DNA of 33,094 nt from Microvirga massiliensis (GTDB taxonomy: Bacteria; Pseudomonadota; Alphaproteobacteria; Rhizobiales; Beijerinckiaceae): assembly GCF_001006805.1 (NCBI RefSeq), contig NZ_LN811351.1, positions 800,873-833,966 on the forward strand, written 5' to 3'. The position numbers and the translations under genes are program-made. The notes beneath the pieces are model-generated. The model saw nothing but the letters and a program-made list of their open reading frames with translations, was not told the DNA's origin and searched no databases. This document shows, piece by piece, positions 10,101 through 18,161 of this stretch; position 1 is the stretch's first letter, and the number at the start of each line of letters is the position of its first letter.

Positions 10101-10832
10101 CTCGCCGACGACGACCCATTGGCGATCGGACGTGCCGAAACAGTCGTCAAAGAAGAACTCGCGCGCGGTGACCTCGTTGCCGGCCCGACGACCGTACCAG
10201 GATCGATCATCGGCGGGAGCCTGAGGCTGTCGCCAGTCTCCCTCGATGCATCGGACGGCTCCTGGCAGGGAGCCATCACATTCGATCTCCGCTCCCTGAC
10301 ATTCGAGAGCCGCGGCACGCTGGTGGGTCGCTCGGCGCCGAAGCGCTGGACTGGGGCGCCGCCATCCGTGTCGATTTCCTGGAAGGGGACGCTCGCGGAG
10401 CCGCGTCGTGAACTCGACATCTCTTCGCTCGCCAACGGCCTAGCCGCCATTGTCCTGCAGCGGGAGCTCGAGAGGGTCGAGGCCTTCGAGGCGGATGCCA
10501 ACGAGCGTCGCCGCCGGCAGCAGAGACTGGATTACGAGCGCCAGAGGGCCAAGGAGCTTCAGGCCTTCGAGGAGGCCCAGAGAGAGGCACGCCTTCGCGA
10601 AGAGGCCGAACGGGCTCGTGCGGAAGCCGAGCGAGCGCGGATCGAGGCGGCGCGGCTCGAGGCCGAGCAGCGCGCCCGGCAGGATGCGGCACGGCGGGCC
10701 GCCGAGGAGGCTGAGCGCGCTCGTCGCGAGACGAATGGTCCGCAGGCTGGTCAGAGCGAGCCTTCTGCTCTGCCGTCGCTTCCGCCGCCGGTCGAGATCC
10801 CGCGCGCGCCGGCGATCCAGATCCATCCGTAG
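7194..10832 (+). CDS. AsmA-family protein with C-terminal coiled coil
   Basis: Encodes 1212 residues from a TTG start preceded by GAAGGCGGAG about 13 nt upstream. Residues about 5-25 form one membrane segment. Then follows the AsmA N-terminal domain (PPFLPWESYRSEIDRAISRAAGL, with TARTEGAIEVRLLPLPRI), a long region of beta-strand repeats, and the AsmA_2-like C-terminal part (about 850-1080). AsmA-like proteins are inner-membrane-anchored, span the periplasm, and are implicated in phospholipid transfer to the outer membrane. Unusually, residues about 1085-1180 are a highly charged Arg/Glu/Ala coiled coil, followed by a Pro-rich end. The gene follows the dehydrogenase by 75 bp and could be co-transcribed, though the functions do not connect obviously. 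Confidence 0.88.
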   Translation: MRDILTVLAAILIVILTAAVVAPPFLPWESYRSEIDRAISRAAGLTARTEGAIEVRLLPLPRIRLETLHLNGAGAGPNLRADDVSAEFQLSPMLRGEVRFTETRIGRADVHIPITGAGVWHLPGGGLSQAHPLAREVAVESLRVDQLLVTTHVPATGRTDQLYAENVAIEGQTLAGPWRLEGTTSGLPFRLVTGTLGEDRSLSVKLSGGGDTAPRFDIDGRLAFEPLASGGVTMGVNGKAKILFGPPAQVAAAGIPIPVAIDATFRTEESVLQLEAVSLEAGEGGASVRLAGTGRVDLAEPRIALKLAGRRLDADSFLLSASGREFIQRVGRWAPPPVRVPIDLDLSLDSIGFAQEEFTEVVARLSLEQGRVEVERFSFAGPGETTVLVTGDAGLTTEGGMNGGISLSSKASDRLARTLARIGVRNPILEFLDGRPVEASADILVGAQVTSLRNLRLRAGDAVLTGNARIEPGTSGARGRLEAQVAIRALDLAQLPRVSSLFEATENLDVSIVLEARDVSYGQQRGAGRITARIASDGPALRVETLEIVDLAGANARVSGRILPDGSGRIAGKVTAQRAAPLVDLIGSVWIGGVSKLVPHFLREGALDLDILTERAVPQPGSSELRLRTTARGRAAGGGFDGEVYTVDGLTERLDLRLATENTGTWVGRPDTPALRRASSVTLTGSRVPSGHFHLSVSGDIGGVRVTTTRPFALSVGDDVVESGEAQFATADVTPFLVLLGDGAGVKPPVPVDLRITLGRERDTNLITAEGRVAGEAVQARVTARSRSDFSGSLALDRLSAPWMVSALALNAPPGPSSNAVWSSARFGQSGRLLTGGQVQMRVRQFELGRGLTVQNAGFSLALTGEGLGIRDLTASLGDGILTGSFNVTRQGSQASLLGEGAVRDIPLAVLAGEAPFEARFSASLRFGSSGESTAALVANLGGSGELHLHNVKVPNADPAALGRSLERLLADDDPLAIGRAETVVKEELARGDLVAGPTTVPGSIIGGSLRLSPVSLDASDGSWQGAITFDLRSLTFESRGTLVGRSAPKRWTGAPPSVSISWKGTLAEPRRELDISSLANGLAAIVLQRELERVEAFEADANERRRRQQRLDYERQRAKELQAFEEAQREARLREEAERARAEAERARIEAARLEAEQRARQDAARRAAEEAERARRETNGPQAGQSEPSALPSLPPPVEIPRAPAIQIHP

Positions 10833-11001
10833 GCGAGGGCCATGCCGTCACGGGCGCTCGATGCCTGAGCCAGGGCTGGCGGAATAGCGTGGGCTTCTCG
10901 ACGCCGGAGCGCTGCATGGCTCCGCGGATTTATTGCCGCACGATTCGAGAGATCCTGTCGGCGCTCCTCATCCTTGCCGAGGCACCGGGTGGAGTTACAA
11001 A
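10833..11001. other. Convergent intergenic region after the AsmA gene
   Basis: The 169 bp between the ends of two convergent genes show no gene, tRNA or clear terminator hairpin that I can identify. Confidence 0.4.
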
Positions 11002-11262
11002 CTAGGCTCCGGGATCTCCTGAGGCGGGACACTTCTGCAGGCGGACGCCGGGCCCCTGATGACCGGATGGCAGAAAGCAAACCCCCGCCATTTCGAACGC
11101 ATTGACCAGGAGCGCCTCGGTGGAACGGTGCAGTTCGTGGCGGCCGCACTCGAAATCACGGATCGTGCTCCGTGACACTCCGGCTGCGGCAGCAAGACGC
11201 TCCTGTGACCAGTCGAGAAGGCCACGTGCGGCGCGGCATTGTTCAGGGCACAGGCTCCTCAT
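11002..11262 (-). CDS. Small XRE-family transcriptional regulator
   Basis: Encodes 86 residues. The helix-turn-helix lies at about 8-45 (QCRAARGLLDWSQERLAAAA, then GVSRSTIRDFE), typical of Cro/C1-type regulators. The C-terminal part carries a short GVCFLPSGHQGPGVRL motif common in small alphaproteobacterial XRE proteins. It diverges from mrpA, with 110 bp between the starts, so control of the antiporter operon or of itself is possible but unproven. The same architecture recurs in the regulator at 23174-23434, also 86 residues. Confidence 0.8.
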   Translation of the reverse strand: MRSLCPEQCRAARGLLDWSQERLAAAAGVSRSTIRDFECGRHELHRSTEALLVNAFEMAGVCFLPSGHQGPGVRLQKCPASGDPGA

Positions 11263-11372
11263 CTCACACCTGAAAAATGGTGGTCGGCACCTTGCCGGTT
11301 CTGGACGAAATCAACCATAATGGGCGATATCACGCAACCGTCCGGCACGCGAGGAGGTAAGCGAAACCGTCG

Positions 11373-14300
11373 ATGAACCATGGCACCATTCTGCTGGCAG
11401 TGCTCGTCCTCCCCTTCGTAGGGAGTTTTGTCGCCGCGCTCCTTCCGACCAACGCCCGCAACGTGGAAGCATGGCTGGCCGGCACGATCGCGCTCGCCGG
11501 CGTGGTCGGGATGTTCATGCTCTATCCGGCCGTCGTCGATGCCGGATCGATCCGCTACGACGCCGAGTGGCTGCCTCAGCTCGGATTGAACTTCACACTG
11601 AGGCTGGATGGTTTTGCCGGGCTGTTCGCAGTGCTGGTCACCGGCATCGGGTTTCTGGTGGTGCTTTATGCCCGCTACTACATGTCACCCGAGGATCCGG
11701 TGCCGCGCTTCTTCGCGTTCCTGCTGGCCTTCATGGGTTCGATGCTGGGGATCGTGCTCTCGGGAAACCTGATCCAGCTCGTATTCTTCTGGGAGCTGAC
11801 GAGCCTCTTCTCTTTCCTCCTGATCGGCTACTGGCATCAGCAGGCAAGTGCCCGCGACGGGGCCCGAATGGCTCTGACGATCACGGCTACGGGAGGCCTT
11901 TGCCTGTTCGCGGGCGTGCTGGTGCTCGGCCACATCGTTGGCAGCTACGATCTCGACACGGTGCTTATGTCCGGTGATCGGATTCGCTCGCACCCGCTCT
12001 ATTTGGCCGCCCTGATTCTCGTGCTCCTGGGAGCCCTGACCAAGAGCGCGCAATTCCCGTTTCACTTCTGGTTGCCGCAGGCCATGGCGGCCCCGACGCC
12101 CGTGTCGGCTTACCTGCACTCGGCGACCATGGTGAAGGCTGGCGTATTCCTGCTGGTTCGTCTGTGGCCAGCATTGGGAAGCACGGACGAGTGGCTTTGG
12201 ATCGTCGGAACCGCAGGCCTCGCGACATTCATGCTCGGCGCCTGCTTCGCCGTCTTCCAGCAGGATCTCAAAGGACTGCTGGCGTATTCCACGATCAGTC
12301 ATCTCGGGCTGATCACCTTGCTCATCGGACTGGACAGGCCGGTCGCACTGGTCGCCGCGGTCTTCCACATCGTGAATCACGCGACGTTCAAGGCGTCGCT
12401 GTTCATGGCGGCGGGCATCATCGACCACGAGACCGGGACGCGCGACATACGGCGCCTGAGCGGGTTGTGGCGCTTCATGCCGTATACGGGAAATCTCGCC
12501 ATGGTTGCTGCGGCGGCGATGGCCGGCGTTCCGCTCCTGAACGGGTTCCTCTCCAAGGAGATGTTCTTTGCGGAGACGATCGAAAACCACAACGGGTCGC
12601 TTCTCGATGACGCGCTTCCCTATCTCGTGACTCTCGCCAGCATGTTCACGGTGGCATATTCGCTGCGCTTCATCCGCGATGTCTTCTTCGGTCCCGCTCC
12701 AGTCGATCTGCCGCGTGAGCCTCACGAGCCGCCACGCTGGATGCGGTTCCCGGTCGAAATTCTCGTGGTGGTTTGTCTTATCGTCGGGATAATTCCGGGC
12801 ATCACCATTGGCCCGTTCTTGGATACTGCAGTCCGTTCGGTGCTCGGCGCTCTGACTCCGACCTACAGCTTGGCTATCTGGCATGGCTTCACGCTGCCGC
12901 TCTTGATGAGCGTGGTCGCCATGGCGGGCGGGGTCGTGCTCTATCGGTCCCTGCAGAATTATCTCCAGAGCGGCATCGAAGGTCCGCCGCTGGTGCGCCG
13001 TCTCAATGGCCAGCGCATCTTCGATTCCGTGATGGTTACGATCTCATGGCGTTGGGCGAGGTCGCTGGAGAAAATTCTCGGGACGAATCGCCTCCAACCC
13101 CAGATGAGTCTCCTCGTTTGTGTCGCGATAATCGTTGCCGTGTGGCCGGTTTACCGGCATGGGCTCGACCTCGCTCGTGCCAGATTCACCGACCTCGATC
13201 CGGCCTTCGCACTGGTTTGGGCAGTCGGTATCTCCTGCGCCGTCGGCAGCGCCTATCTAGCCAAGTTCCATCGGCTGGCGGCGCTCGTCCTGATGGGTGG
13301 CGCCGGGCTCACCACCTGCATCACCTTCATCTGGTTCTCCGCTCCCGATCTTGCTTTGACCCAGCTCGTCGTCGAGACCGTGACGACGGTCCTTCTCCTG
13401 CTTGGCTTGAGATGGCTTCCGAAGCGGATCGAAGAGGCCGGTTTGGAATTACGTGTCAGCGCAATCACTCGCGCTCGCCGGTTTCGCGATCTGGCCATTG
13501 CCGCGACGGCTGGGGGCGGCCTCTCGATCCTGGCATATGCGATCCTGACTCGATCGGCGCCCGACAGCATCTCGAGGTTCTTCCTGGAGCGTGCCTACAC
13601 CGAAGGCGGTGGAACCAACGTCGTCAATGTGATCCTGGTAGACTTTCGCGGGTTTGACACGATGGGCGAGATCACGGTCCTCGGCGTGGTTGCCCTGACA
13701 GTCTTCGCGCTCCTGCGCCGTTTCCGCCCGGCTCCCGACAGCATCGAGATTCCGGAGCAGCAGCGCCTGCAAAACGCACAGGACGAAGCGCATCCGGAGC
13801 GCGCCGTCGGCGACACCATTGCCGATTATCTCGCGATTCCGGCGGTGATCATGCAGATCCTGTTTCCTTTCGTAGGGATCACCGCGGTATTCCTGTTCTT
13901 CAGGGGGCATGATCTCCCAGGCGGCGGTTTCGTGGCCGGAATCACGATGGCAGTCGCGCTCATCCTCCAGTACATGGCCGGCGGAATCCGGTGGGTCGAA
14001 TCGCGGCTTCGCGTCCGACCTGTGCGCTGGATAGCAGTCGGACTCCTCCTGGCGGTCGGCACCGGGGCAGGTTCCTGGTTGTTCTCTCACCCGTTCCTAT
14101 CTTCGTATTTTACCTATGCCGACCTGCCTGTCATCGGTGAGGTTCCGGTCGCATCCGCGCTCGCCTTCGATCTCGGCGTCCTGCTGCTCGTCGTCGGCGC
14201 CACGGCATTGATGCTGGTTGCACTCGCCCATCAGTCGATCCGCAGCCACCGGGCCCCGGGCCTCCGTGCTCCCGCTATGGCCGCAACGGAGGAAAGGTGA
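11373..14300 (+). CDS. mrpA: Mrp-type Na+(K+)/H+ antiporter subunit A, fused A-B form
   Basis: A multi-spanning inner-membrane protein of 975 residues related to Complex I NuoL. It is the large ion-translocating subunit of the Mrp/Mnh/Pha antiporter. Key residues of this family are visible: Glu141 in FFWELTS, Lys224 in LTKSAQFPFHFWLP, and Lys255 in TMVKAGVFL. The C-terminal part includes the MbhD/MbhE-like region (about 600-790) and then an MnhB domain (about 825-955, FPFVGITAVFLFFRGHDLPG). A and B are therefore one protein, as in rhizobial PhaA, which explains the missing mrpB. GAGGAGG lies 15 nt before the ATG, a long spacing; an upstream in-frame stop at 11358 excludes an earlier start. 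First gene of a six-gene operon. Confidence 0.95.
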   Translation: MNHGTILLAVLVLPFVGSFVAALLPTNARNVEAWLAGTIALAGVVGMFMLYPAVVDAGSIRYDAEWLPQLGLNFTLRLDGFAGLFAVLVTGIGFLVVLYARYYMSPEDPVPRFFAFLLAFMGSMLGIVLSGNLIQLVFFWELTSLFSFLLIGYWHQQASARDGARMALTITATGGLCLFAGVLVLGHIVGSYDLDTVLMSGDRIRSHPLYLAALILVLLGALTKSAQFPFHFWLPQAMAAPTPVSAYLHSATMVKAGVFLLVRLWPALGSTDEWLWIVGTAGLATFMLGACFAVFQQDLKGLLAYSTISHLGLITLLIGLDRPVALVAAVFHIVNHATFKASLFMAAGIIDHETGTRDIRRLSGLWRFMPYTGNLAMVAAAAMAGVPLLNGFLSKEMFFAETIENHNGSLLDDALPYLVTLASMFTVAYSLRFIRDVFFGPAPVDLPREPHEPPRWMRFPVEILVVVCLIVGIIPGITIGPFLDTAVRSVLGALTPTYSLAIWHGFTLPLLMSVVAMAGGVVLYRSLQNYLQSGIEGPPLVRRLNGQRIFDSVMVTISWRWARSLEKILGTNRLQPQMSLLVCVAIIVAVWPVYRHGLDLARARFTDLDPAFALVWAVGISCAVGSAYLAKFHRLAALVLMGGAGLTTCITFIWFSAPDLALTQLVVETVTTVLLLLGLRWLPKRIEEAGLELRVSAITRARRFRDLAIAATAGGGLSILAYAILTRSAPDSISRFFLERAYTEGGGTNVVNVILVDFRGFDTMGEITVLGVVALTVFALLRRFRPAPDSIEIPEQQRLQNAQDEAHPERAVGDTIADYLAIPAVIMQILFPFVGITAVFLFFRGHDLPGGGFVAGITMAVALILQYMAGGIRWVESRLRVRPVRWIAVGLLLAVGTGAGSWLFSHPFLSSYFTYADLPVIGEVPVASALAFDLGVLLLVVGATALMLVALAHQSIRSHRAPGLRAPAMAATEER

Positions 14301-14644
14301 TGGAGCTCGTGCTCTCTCTTGCCATCGGCGTGCTCGCGGGTTCCGGCGTCTGGCTGATTCTGCGACCTCGCACGTTCCAGGTGATCATTGGTCTGGCGCT
14401 TCTGTCCTATGCCGTGAATCTTTTCATCTTCGGCATGGGACGCCTCCGCACCGGCGTGCCGCCCGTGCTGGAGAAGGGCCAGGTCGGTGATCCGGCCTTC
14501 TTTGCCGATCCGCTTCCGCAGGCACTGGTCCTCACCGCGATCGTGATCAGCTTCGCAACGACTGCGTTGTTCCTGGTCGTGCTGCTCGCCTCGCGTGGAT
14601 TGACCGGCACCGATCACGTCGACGGCGCTGAGGACAAGGTGTGA
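14297..14644 (+). CDS. mrpC: Mrp antiporter subunit C
   Basis: Encodes 115 residues with three membrane segments, homologous to Complex I NuoK (MnhC/PhaC). The motif DPLPQALVLTAIVISFATTA near residues 75-95 is the family signature. It starts in a 4-nt ATGA overlap with the end of mrpA, indicating translational coupling. It is part of the membrane complex that exchanges Na+ or K+ for protons in pH and salt homeostasis. Confidence 0.95.
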   Translation: MMELVLSLAIGVLAGSGVWLILRPRTFQVIIGLALLSYAVNLFIFGMGRLRTGVPPVLEKGQVGDPAFFADPLPQALVLTAIVISFATTALFLVVLLASRGLTGTDHVDGAEDKV

Positions 14645-16284
14645 TGGGCCGGATCGATCACCTGATGATCCTACCGATCGTCCTGCCCATGGTGGCGGGC
14701 GCCGTGATGCTGCTCATCAATGAACGCCATCGTATCATGAAGGGAGCGATCGATCTGGGATCGGTTCTTGCTCTCCTGGGCGTGGCGATTGCGCTTCTGA
14801 AAGCGTCCGACGCGGCACCGGCAGGGATGGCGAGCGAGGTTGGCGTCTACCGGCTCGGGGACTGGCCGGCTCCGTTCGGCATCGTACTGGTCGTAGATCG
14901 CCTGTCTGCTCTCATGCTCGTCCTGACGAGCCTGCTCGCCCTGGCATCCGCGGTCTTCTCCCTCGCGCGCTGGCACCGGGCGGGCGCGCATTTCCATTCC
15001 CTGTTTCAATTCCTCCTGATGGGGTTGAACGGGGCTTTCCTGACGGGGGATCTTTTCAATCTTTTCGTCTTTTTCGAGTTGCTGCTGGCTGCCTCCTATG
15101 GGCTCGTGCTGCACGGCTCGGGCGTTGCCCGCGTGCGGGCCGGGCTGCATTACATCGCCGTGAACCTCAGTGCGTCGCTCCTCTTCCTGATCGGGGTCAG
15201 CCTGATCTATGGGGTTACGGGAACACTCAACATGGCGGACCTCGCCGTCCGGATCCCGGAGGTCCAGCCCGGGGACCGCGCGCTCCTGGAGGCAGGCGCG
15301 GCCATTCTCGGGATCGCGTTCCTGGTCAAGGCAGGCATGTGGCCGCTGAGCTTCTGGTTGCCGACGACCTATTCGGCAGCTGCCGCACCGGTAGCTGCCA
15401 TTTTCGCGATCATGAGCAAGGTCGGGGTGTACGTCATTCTGCGGCTGTGGCTTCTTTTCTTCGGCGCGGACAGTGGCGTCTCGGCCGAATTCGGCGGCAG
15501 TTTGCTGCTGTCGATCGGCATGGCAACGATGATTTTCGGTGCCATCGGCGTGCTCGCTTCGCAAGATATGGGACGGCTCGCCGGATTCTCGGTGCTGGTT
15601 TCCTCGGGAACGGTGCTGGCGGCCATCGCAACCGATCAGGTCGGCGTGATCGGTTCCGCGCTTTTCTACCTGGTCAGCTCGACCCTTGCGATCAGCGCCT
15701 TCTTCCTGCTGATCGAACTCGTCGAACGGGGCCGCGATCCGGGAGCGGACGTGCTTGCCGTCACGCGAGAGGCTTACGGGGACGACGAGGAAGATCCGCT
15801 GATGGCCGATGAAATCGGGATCGCGATTCCCGCGACCATGGCAGTGCTTGGCCTGTGCTTCATCGGCTGCGCCCTCGTGCTCGCAGGGCTGCCTCCGCTC
15901 TCGGGTTTCATCGCCAAGTTCGCGGTCCTGACCGAGTTGTTGAACCCGCCCGGGCACGAGGCAGGCGATAGCCTTCCCGTCACTGCATGGGCCCTTCTCG
16001 TGCTGTTGATCCTCACCGGCCTGATGACCCTGATCGCGATGACCCGAGCGGGCATTCGTGCATTCTGGATGCCGCTTGAGCGCAGCGTTCCAAGGGTGCG
16101 CTTGATCGAGATCGCGCCGGTGATCGTCCTGTTGCTCGCATGCATGACGCTGACCGCCCAGGCAGAGGCGGCGATGCGCTACATGCAGGCGGCAGCCGGG
16201 GCGATCCATGCACGTCAGGATTACGTCCACAGCGTGCTCACTGCACCGGGCGCGGAGGACGTGAGCAGCCGGAGCCGCCCGTGA
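14641..16284 (+). CDS. mrpD: Mrp antiporter subunit D
   Basis: Encodes 547 residues with about 14 membrane segments, homologous to NuoM/NuoN (MnhD/PhaD). Conserved charged residues of the transport path are present: Glu146 in FVFFELLLAASYG, Lys230 in FLVKAGMWPLSFWLP, and Lys260 in IMSKVGVYVILR. GTG at 14641 overlaps the mrpC stop by 4 nt; ATG at 14644 is an alternative. The tail past about residue 510 is soluble and not conserved. Confidence 0.95.
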   Translation: MMGRIDHLMILPIVLPMVAGAVMLLINERHRIMKGAIDLGSVLALLGVAIALLKASDAAPAGMASEVGVYRLGDWPAPFGIVLVVDRLSALMLVLTSLLALASAVFSLARWHRAGAHFHSLFQFLLMGLNGAFLTGDLFNLFVFFELLLAASYGLVLHGSGVARVRAGLHYIAVNLSASLLFLIGVSLIYGVTGTLNMADLAVRIPEVQPGDRALLEAGAAILGIAFLVKAGMWPLSFWLPTTYSAAAAPVAAIFAIMSKVGVYVILRLWLLFFGADSGVSAEFGGSLLLSIGMATMIFGAIGVLASQDMGRLAGFSVLVSSGTVLAAIATDQVGVIGSALFYLVSSTLAISAFFLLIELVERGRDPGADVLAVTREAYGDDEEDPLMADEIGIAIPATMAVLGLCFIGCALVLAGLPPLSGFIAKFAVLTELLNPPGHEAGDSLPVTAWALLVLLILTGLMTLIAMTRAGIRAFWMPLERSVPRVRLIEIAPVIVLLLACMTLTAQAEAAMRYMQAAAGAIHARQDYVHSVLTAPGAEDVSSRSRP

Positions 16285-16769
16285 AGTGGTTGCTGCCTTT
16301 CCCGCTCGTGTCAGCATGCCTTCTGGGGTTGTGGCTGTTGCTGAATCAGAGCCTCTCCGTTGGCCAAGTGCTGCTTGGCAGCATGCTGGCAGTGCTCGGC
16401 GGTTGGTCGATGACGGCGCTGCAGCCGGCCAAAGCCAGGATCCGGCGCCCTGGCGCAATCATCCGGCTCCTGGGGCTCGTGATCGCGGACATAGCCCGAT
16501 CCAACATTGCCGTGGCGCGGATCATTCTCGGTCCGCGGCACCGGGAGGTGACATCCGGGTTCATGAACATCCCGCTAGACTTGCGTGATCGGTATGGACT
16601 CGCCGTGCTGGCCTGCATCATCACGTCCACGCCGGGCACCCTTTGGGTGCGTTTCGATCCCGTTCGCGGGACCCTGATGATTCACGTTCTCGATTTGATT
16701 GACGAGAGTACCTGGATCGCAACCATCAAAGGCCGCTACGAGCGACTGCTGCTGGAGATCTTCGAATGA
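16281..16769 (+). CDS. mrpE: Mrp antiporter subunit E
   Basis: Encodes 162 residues of the MnhE/PhaE family. It has two or three N-terminal membrane segments, then the conserved cytosolic part with TPGTLWVRFD (around residue 115) and LMIHVLDLIDES. I chose GTG at 16281 because it gives the family's normal N-terminus (KWLLPFPLVSACLLGLWLLL) and overlaps the mrpD stop as GTGA. The reading frame is open further upstream, but only inside mrpD. Confidence 0.92.
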   Translation: MKWLLPFPLVSACLLGLWLLLNQSLSVGQVLLGSMLAVLGGWSMTALQPAKARIRRPGAIIRLLGLVIADIARSNIAVARIILGPRHREVTSGFMNIPLDLRDRYGLAVLACIITSTPGTLWVRFDPVRGTLMIHVLDLIDESTWIATIKGRYERLLLEIFE

Positions 16770-17047
16770 GCGCATTCGTGTTGTTCTGGTCGCTCGGCAT
16801 CGCGCAGGTCATGCTCGCGCTGGCGATGAGCTGCGCTGCTTTCCGGATGCTGTGGGGGCCGCGAGCACAGGACCGGGTGGTCGGCCTTGATACGTTCTAC
16901 GTCAACGCCATGCTCCTTCTGCTGACGATCGGAATCCAATCCGGCCGAGATCTTTACTTCGAGGCAGCGCTCGTCATTGCCCTGATCGGTTTCGTCGGGA
17001 CGGTAGCATTGGCCAAGTTCCTGATGAGGGGGGAGGTGATCGAATGA
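16766..17047 (+). CDS. mrpF: Mrp antiporter subunit F
   Basis: Encodes 93 residues with three membrane segments (MnhF/PhaF). It carries the family pattern FRMLWGPRAQDRVVGLDTFY (about 27-46) and ends with ALAKFLMRGEVIE. It overlaps mrpE by ATGA and is the fifth gene of the operon. Confidence 0.95.
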   Translation: MSAFVLFWSLGIAQVMLALAMSCAAFRMLWGPRAQDRVVGLDTFYVNAMLLLLTIGIQSGRDLYFEAALVIALIGFVGTVALAKFLMRGEVIE

Positions 17048-17424
17048 CGACCGGCATGGAACTCCCGGCCTGGGCCGCGCTCCTCACGGCACTGTTCGTT
17101 CTGCTCGGTGCAGGGCTGGCATTCACGGGGTCGCTAGGGCTGCTGCGACTTGGAAAGTTCTATGAGCGCGTCCATGCTCCGACACTCGGTACGACATTCG
17201 GAATGGCTTTCGTCTTGATCGGAAGCATGATCTTCTTCTCGGCTGTGCAGACGCGGCCCGTGCTACACGAGATCCTCATCCTGATTTTCGTGACCGTGAC
17301 CACGCCCGTCACCTTGATGCTGGTGGTCAGGGCGGCATTGTTTCGGGATCATGCCGAGGGCAATGTCGACGACTCGTTTCGTTATCGTGAGCCGTCGGCG
17401 AAGCAAACCAATACGAGAGGGTGA
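17044..17424 (+). CDS. mrpG: Mrp antiporter subunit G
   Basis: Encodes 126 residues with three membrane segments (MnhG/PhaG). The family motif GSLGLLRLGKFYERVHAPTLG lies at about 28-48. It overlaps mrpF by ATGA and is the last gene of the operon. The hydrophilic C-terminus past about residue 100 is variable in this family. Confidence 0.95.
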   Translation: MTTGMELPAWAALLTALFVLLGAGLAFTGSLGLLRLGKFYERVHAPTLGTTFGMAFVLIGSMIFFSAVQTRPVLHEILILIFVTVTTPVTLMLVVRAALFRDHAEGNVDDSFRYREPSAKQTNTRG

Positions 17425-17476
17425 TTCGGTTCGTCCGTGCGAGTCTCAGATGAAGCCATTCATTCTGAGATGGTGG

Positions 17477-17598
17477 CCTGGATTGCTTCACGTCGTTCGG
17501 AATGACGAAGAGAGCATGAGGGCGCGGAGAGCATGGCCGGAAACGGAGTAGTGCAGAACCCACGCCCGTCATTGCAAGCCGCAGGCGAAGCAATCCAG
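17477..17598. repeat. Inverted pair of a dispersed GGATTGCTTC...AATGACG-type repeat
   Basis: The segment 17477-17507 reads CCTGGATTGCTTC...GGAATGACG. The segment 17567-17598 is its imperfect reverse complement (CGTCATTGC...GAAGCAATCCAG). The outer ends match (CTGGATTGCTTC and AATGACG) while the centres differ. Such elements are scattered between genes in many Rhizobiales genomes. Placed after mrpG, they could form an RNA stem that affects the operon's 3' end. Confidence 0.65.
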
Positions 17599-17671
17599 AC
17601 TGGACCCATACAACTCGAGAGCGTTGCTGCGCCAGGAAGGCGGCATCTCCCGAGAGCCAATCTCGGTCGGA

Positions 17672-17917
17672 TCAGGCGCCGAGATTGGTTTTACGTTCGA
17701 GCACTCCTTCGAGAGCTGCCCTAAGCACCGTGACCCGGATGGCGGAGGAAAGGTTCTGCTCGCCGCGGCCAGAATCGATCTCGCCGACCAGGGCTTGCAC
17801 GGACATGTCTTTCGCTGCCGCGATGGCGCGCAGTCCCTCCCAGAAGGGCTCCTCGAGGCTGATGCTCGTTCGGTGGCCCGCGATCGAGATCGAGCGCTTG
17901 ACGATGCTCGCGCTCAT
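17672..17917 (-). CDS. Ribbon-helix-helix protein (RHH_4-like)
   Basis: Encodes 81 residues. The ribbon strand is SISIAGHRTSISLEEPFW (about 9-26), followed by two helices (LRAIAAAKDMSVQALVGEI). Together they fit a ribbon-helix-helix DNA-binding fold like RHH_4. The start overlaps the end of the DUF4169 gene by ATGA, so the two are translationally coupled downstream of fumC. Its target is unknown; autoregulation of the fumC cluster is one possibility. Confidence 0.85.
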   Translation of the reverse strand: MSASIVKRSISIAGHRTSISLEEPFWEGLRAIAAAKDMSVQALVGEIDSGRGEQNLSSAIRVTVLRAALEGVLERKTNLGA

Positions 17918-18102
17918 TCGTCTCCGGACTCACTCCGTCGATGCTCATCGAGTCGGCGAGCATCGAGCTTGCGTTGAGCGTTCAGCCGCTCACGTTCCGC
18001 CTTCGTGAGGCCGTGCAGCGCGCGTTTCTCGGCCGCTTCGGCTTCCTTCTGGATTCGCGCCTTGCGCTTCCGGTGCTGACGCAGGTTGATGATTTCTGCC
18101 AT
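17914..18102 (-). CDS. DUF4169-family small basic protein
   Basis: Encodes 62 residues beginning MAEIINLRQHRKRKARIQKE, the standard start of DUF4169 proteins, followed by a charged helix with LTKAERERLNAQRKLDARRLD. It is probably one long helix and function is unknown. I chose ATG at 18102 over a longer in-frame start at 18165 because it matches the family start and avoids overlapping fumC. It lies 59 bp after fumC. Linkage of fumC, DUF4169 and an RHH protein recurs in Rhizobiales. Confidence 0.85.
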   Translation of the reverse strand: MAEIINLRQHRKRKARIQKEAEAAEKRALHGLTKAERERLNAQRKLDARRLDEHRRSESGDE

Positions 18103-18161
18103 GGATTCACCCTGGTGCCCGCGCCGCCTTGGCGATACGGGCGCTGATCTCGATGCCGGGC

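Noticed and set aside
11685..16458. Long minus-strand frames opposite the mrp genes
   Set aside because: They are rich in Arg, Glu, Gln and His without domains, and are the complement of conserved membrane proteins.
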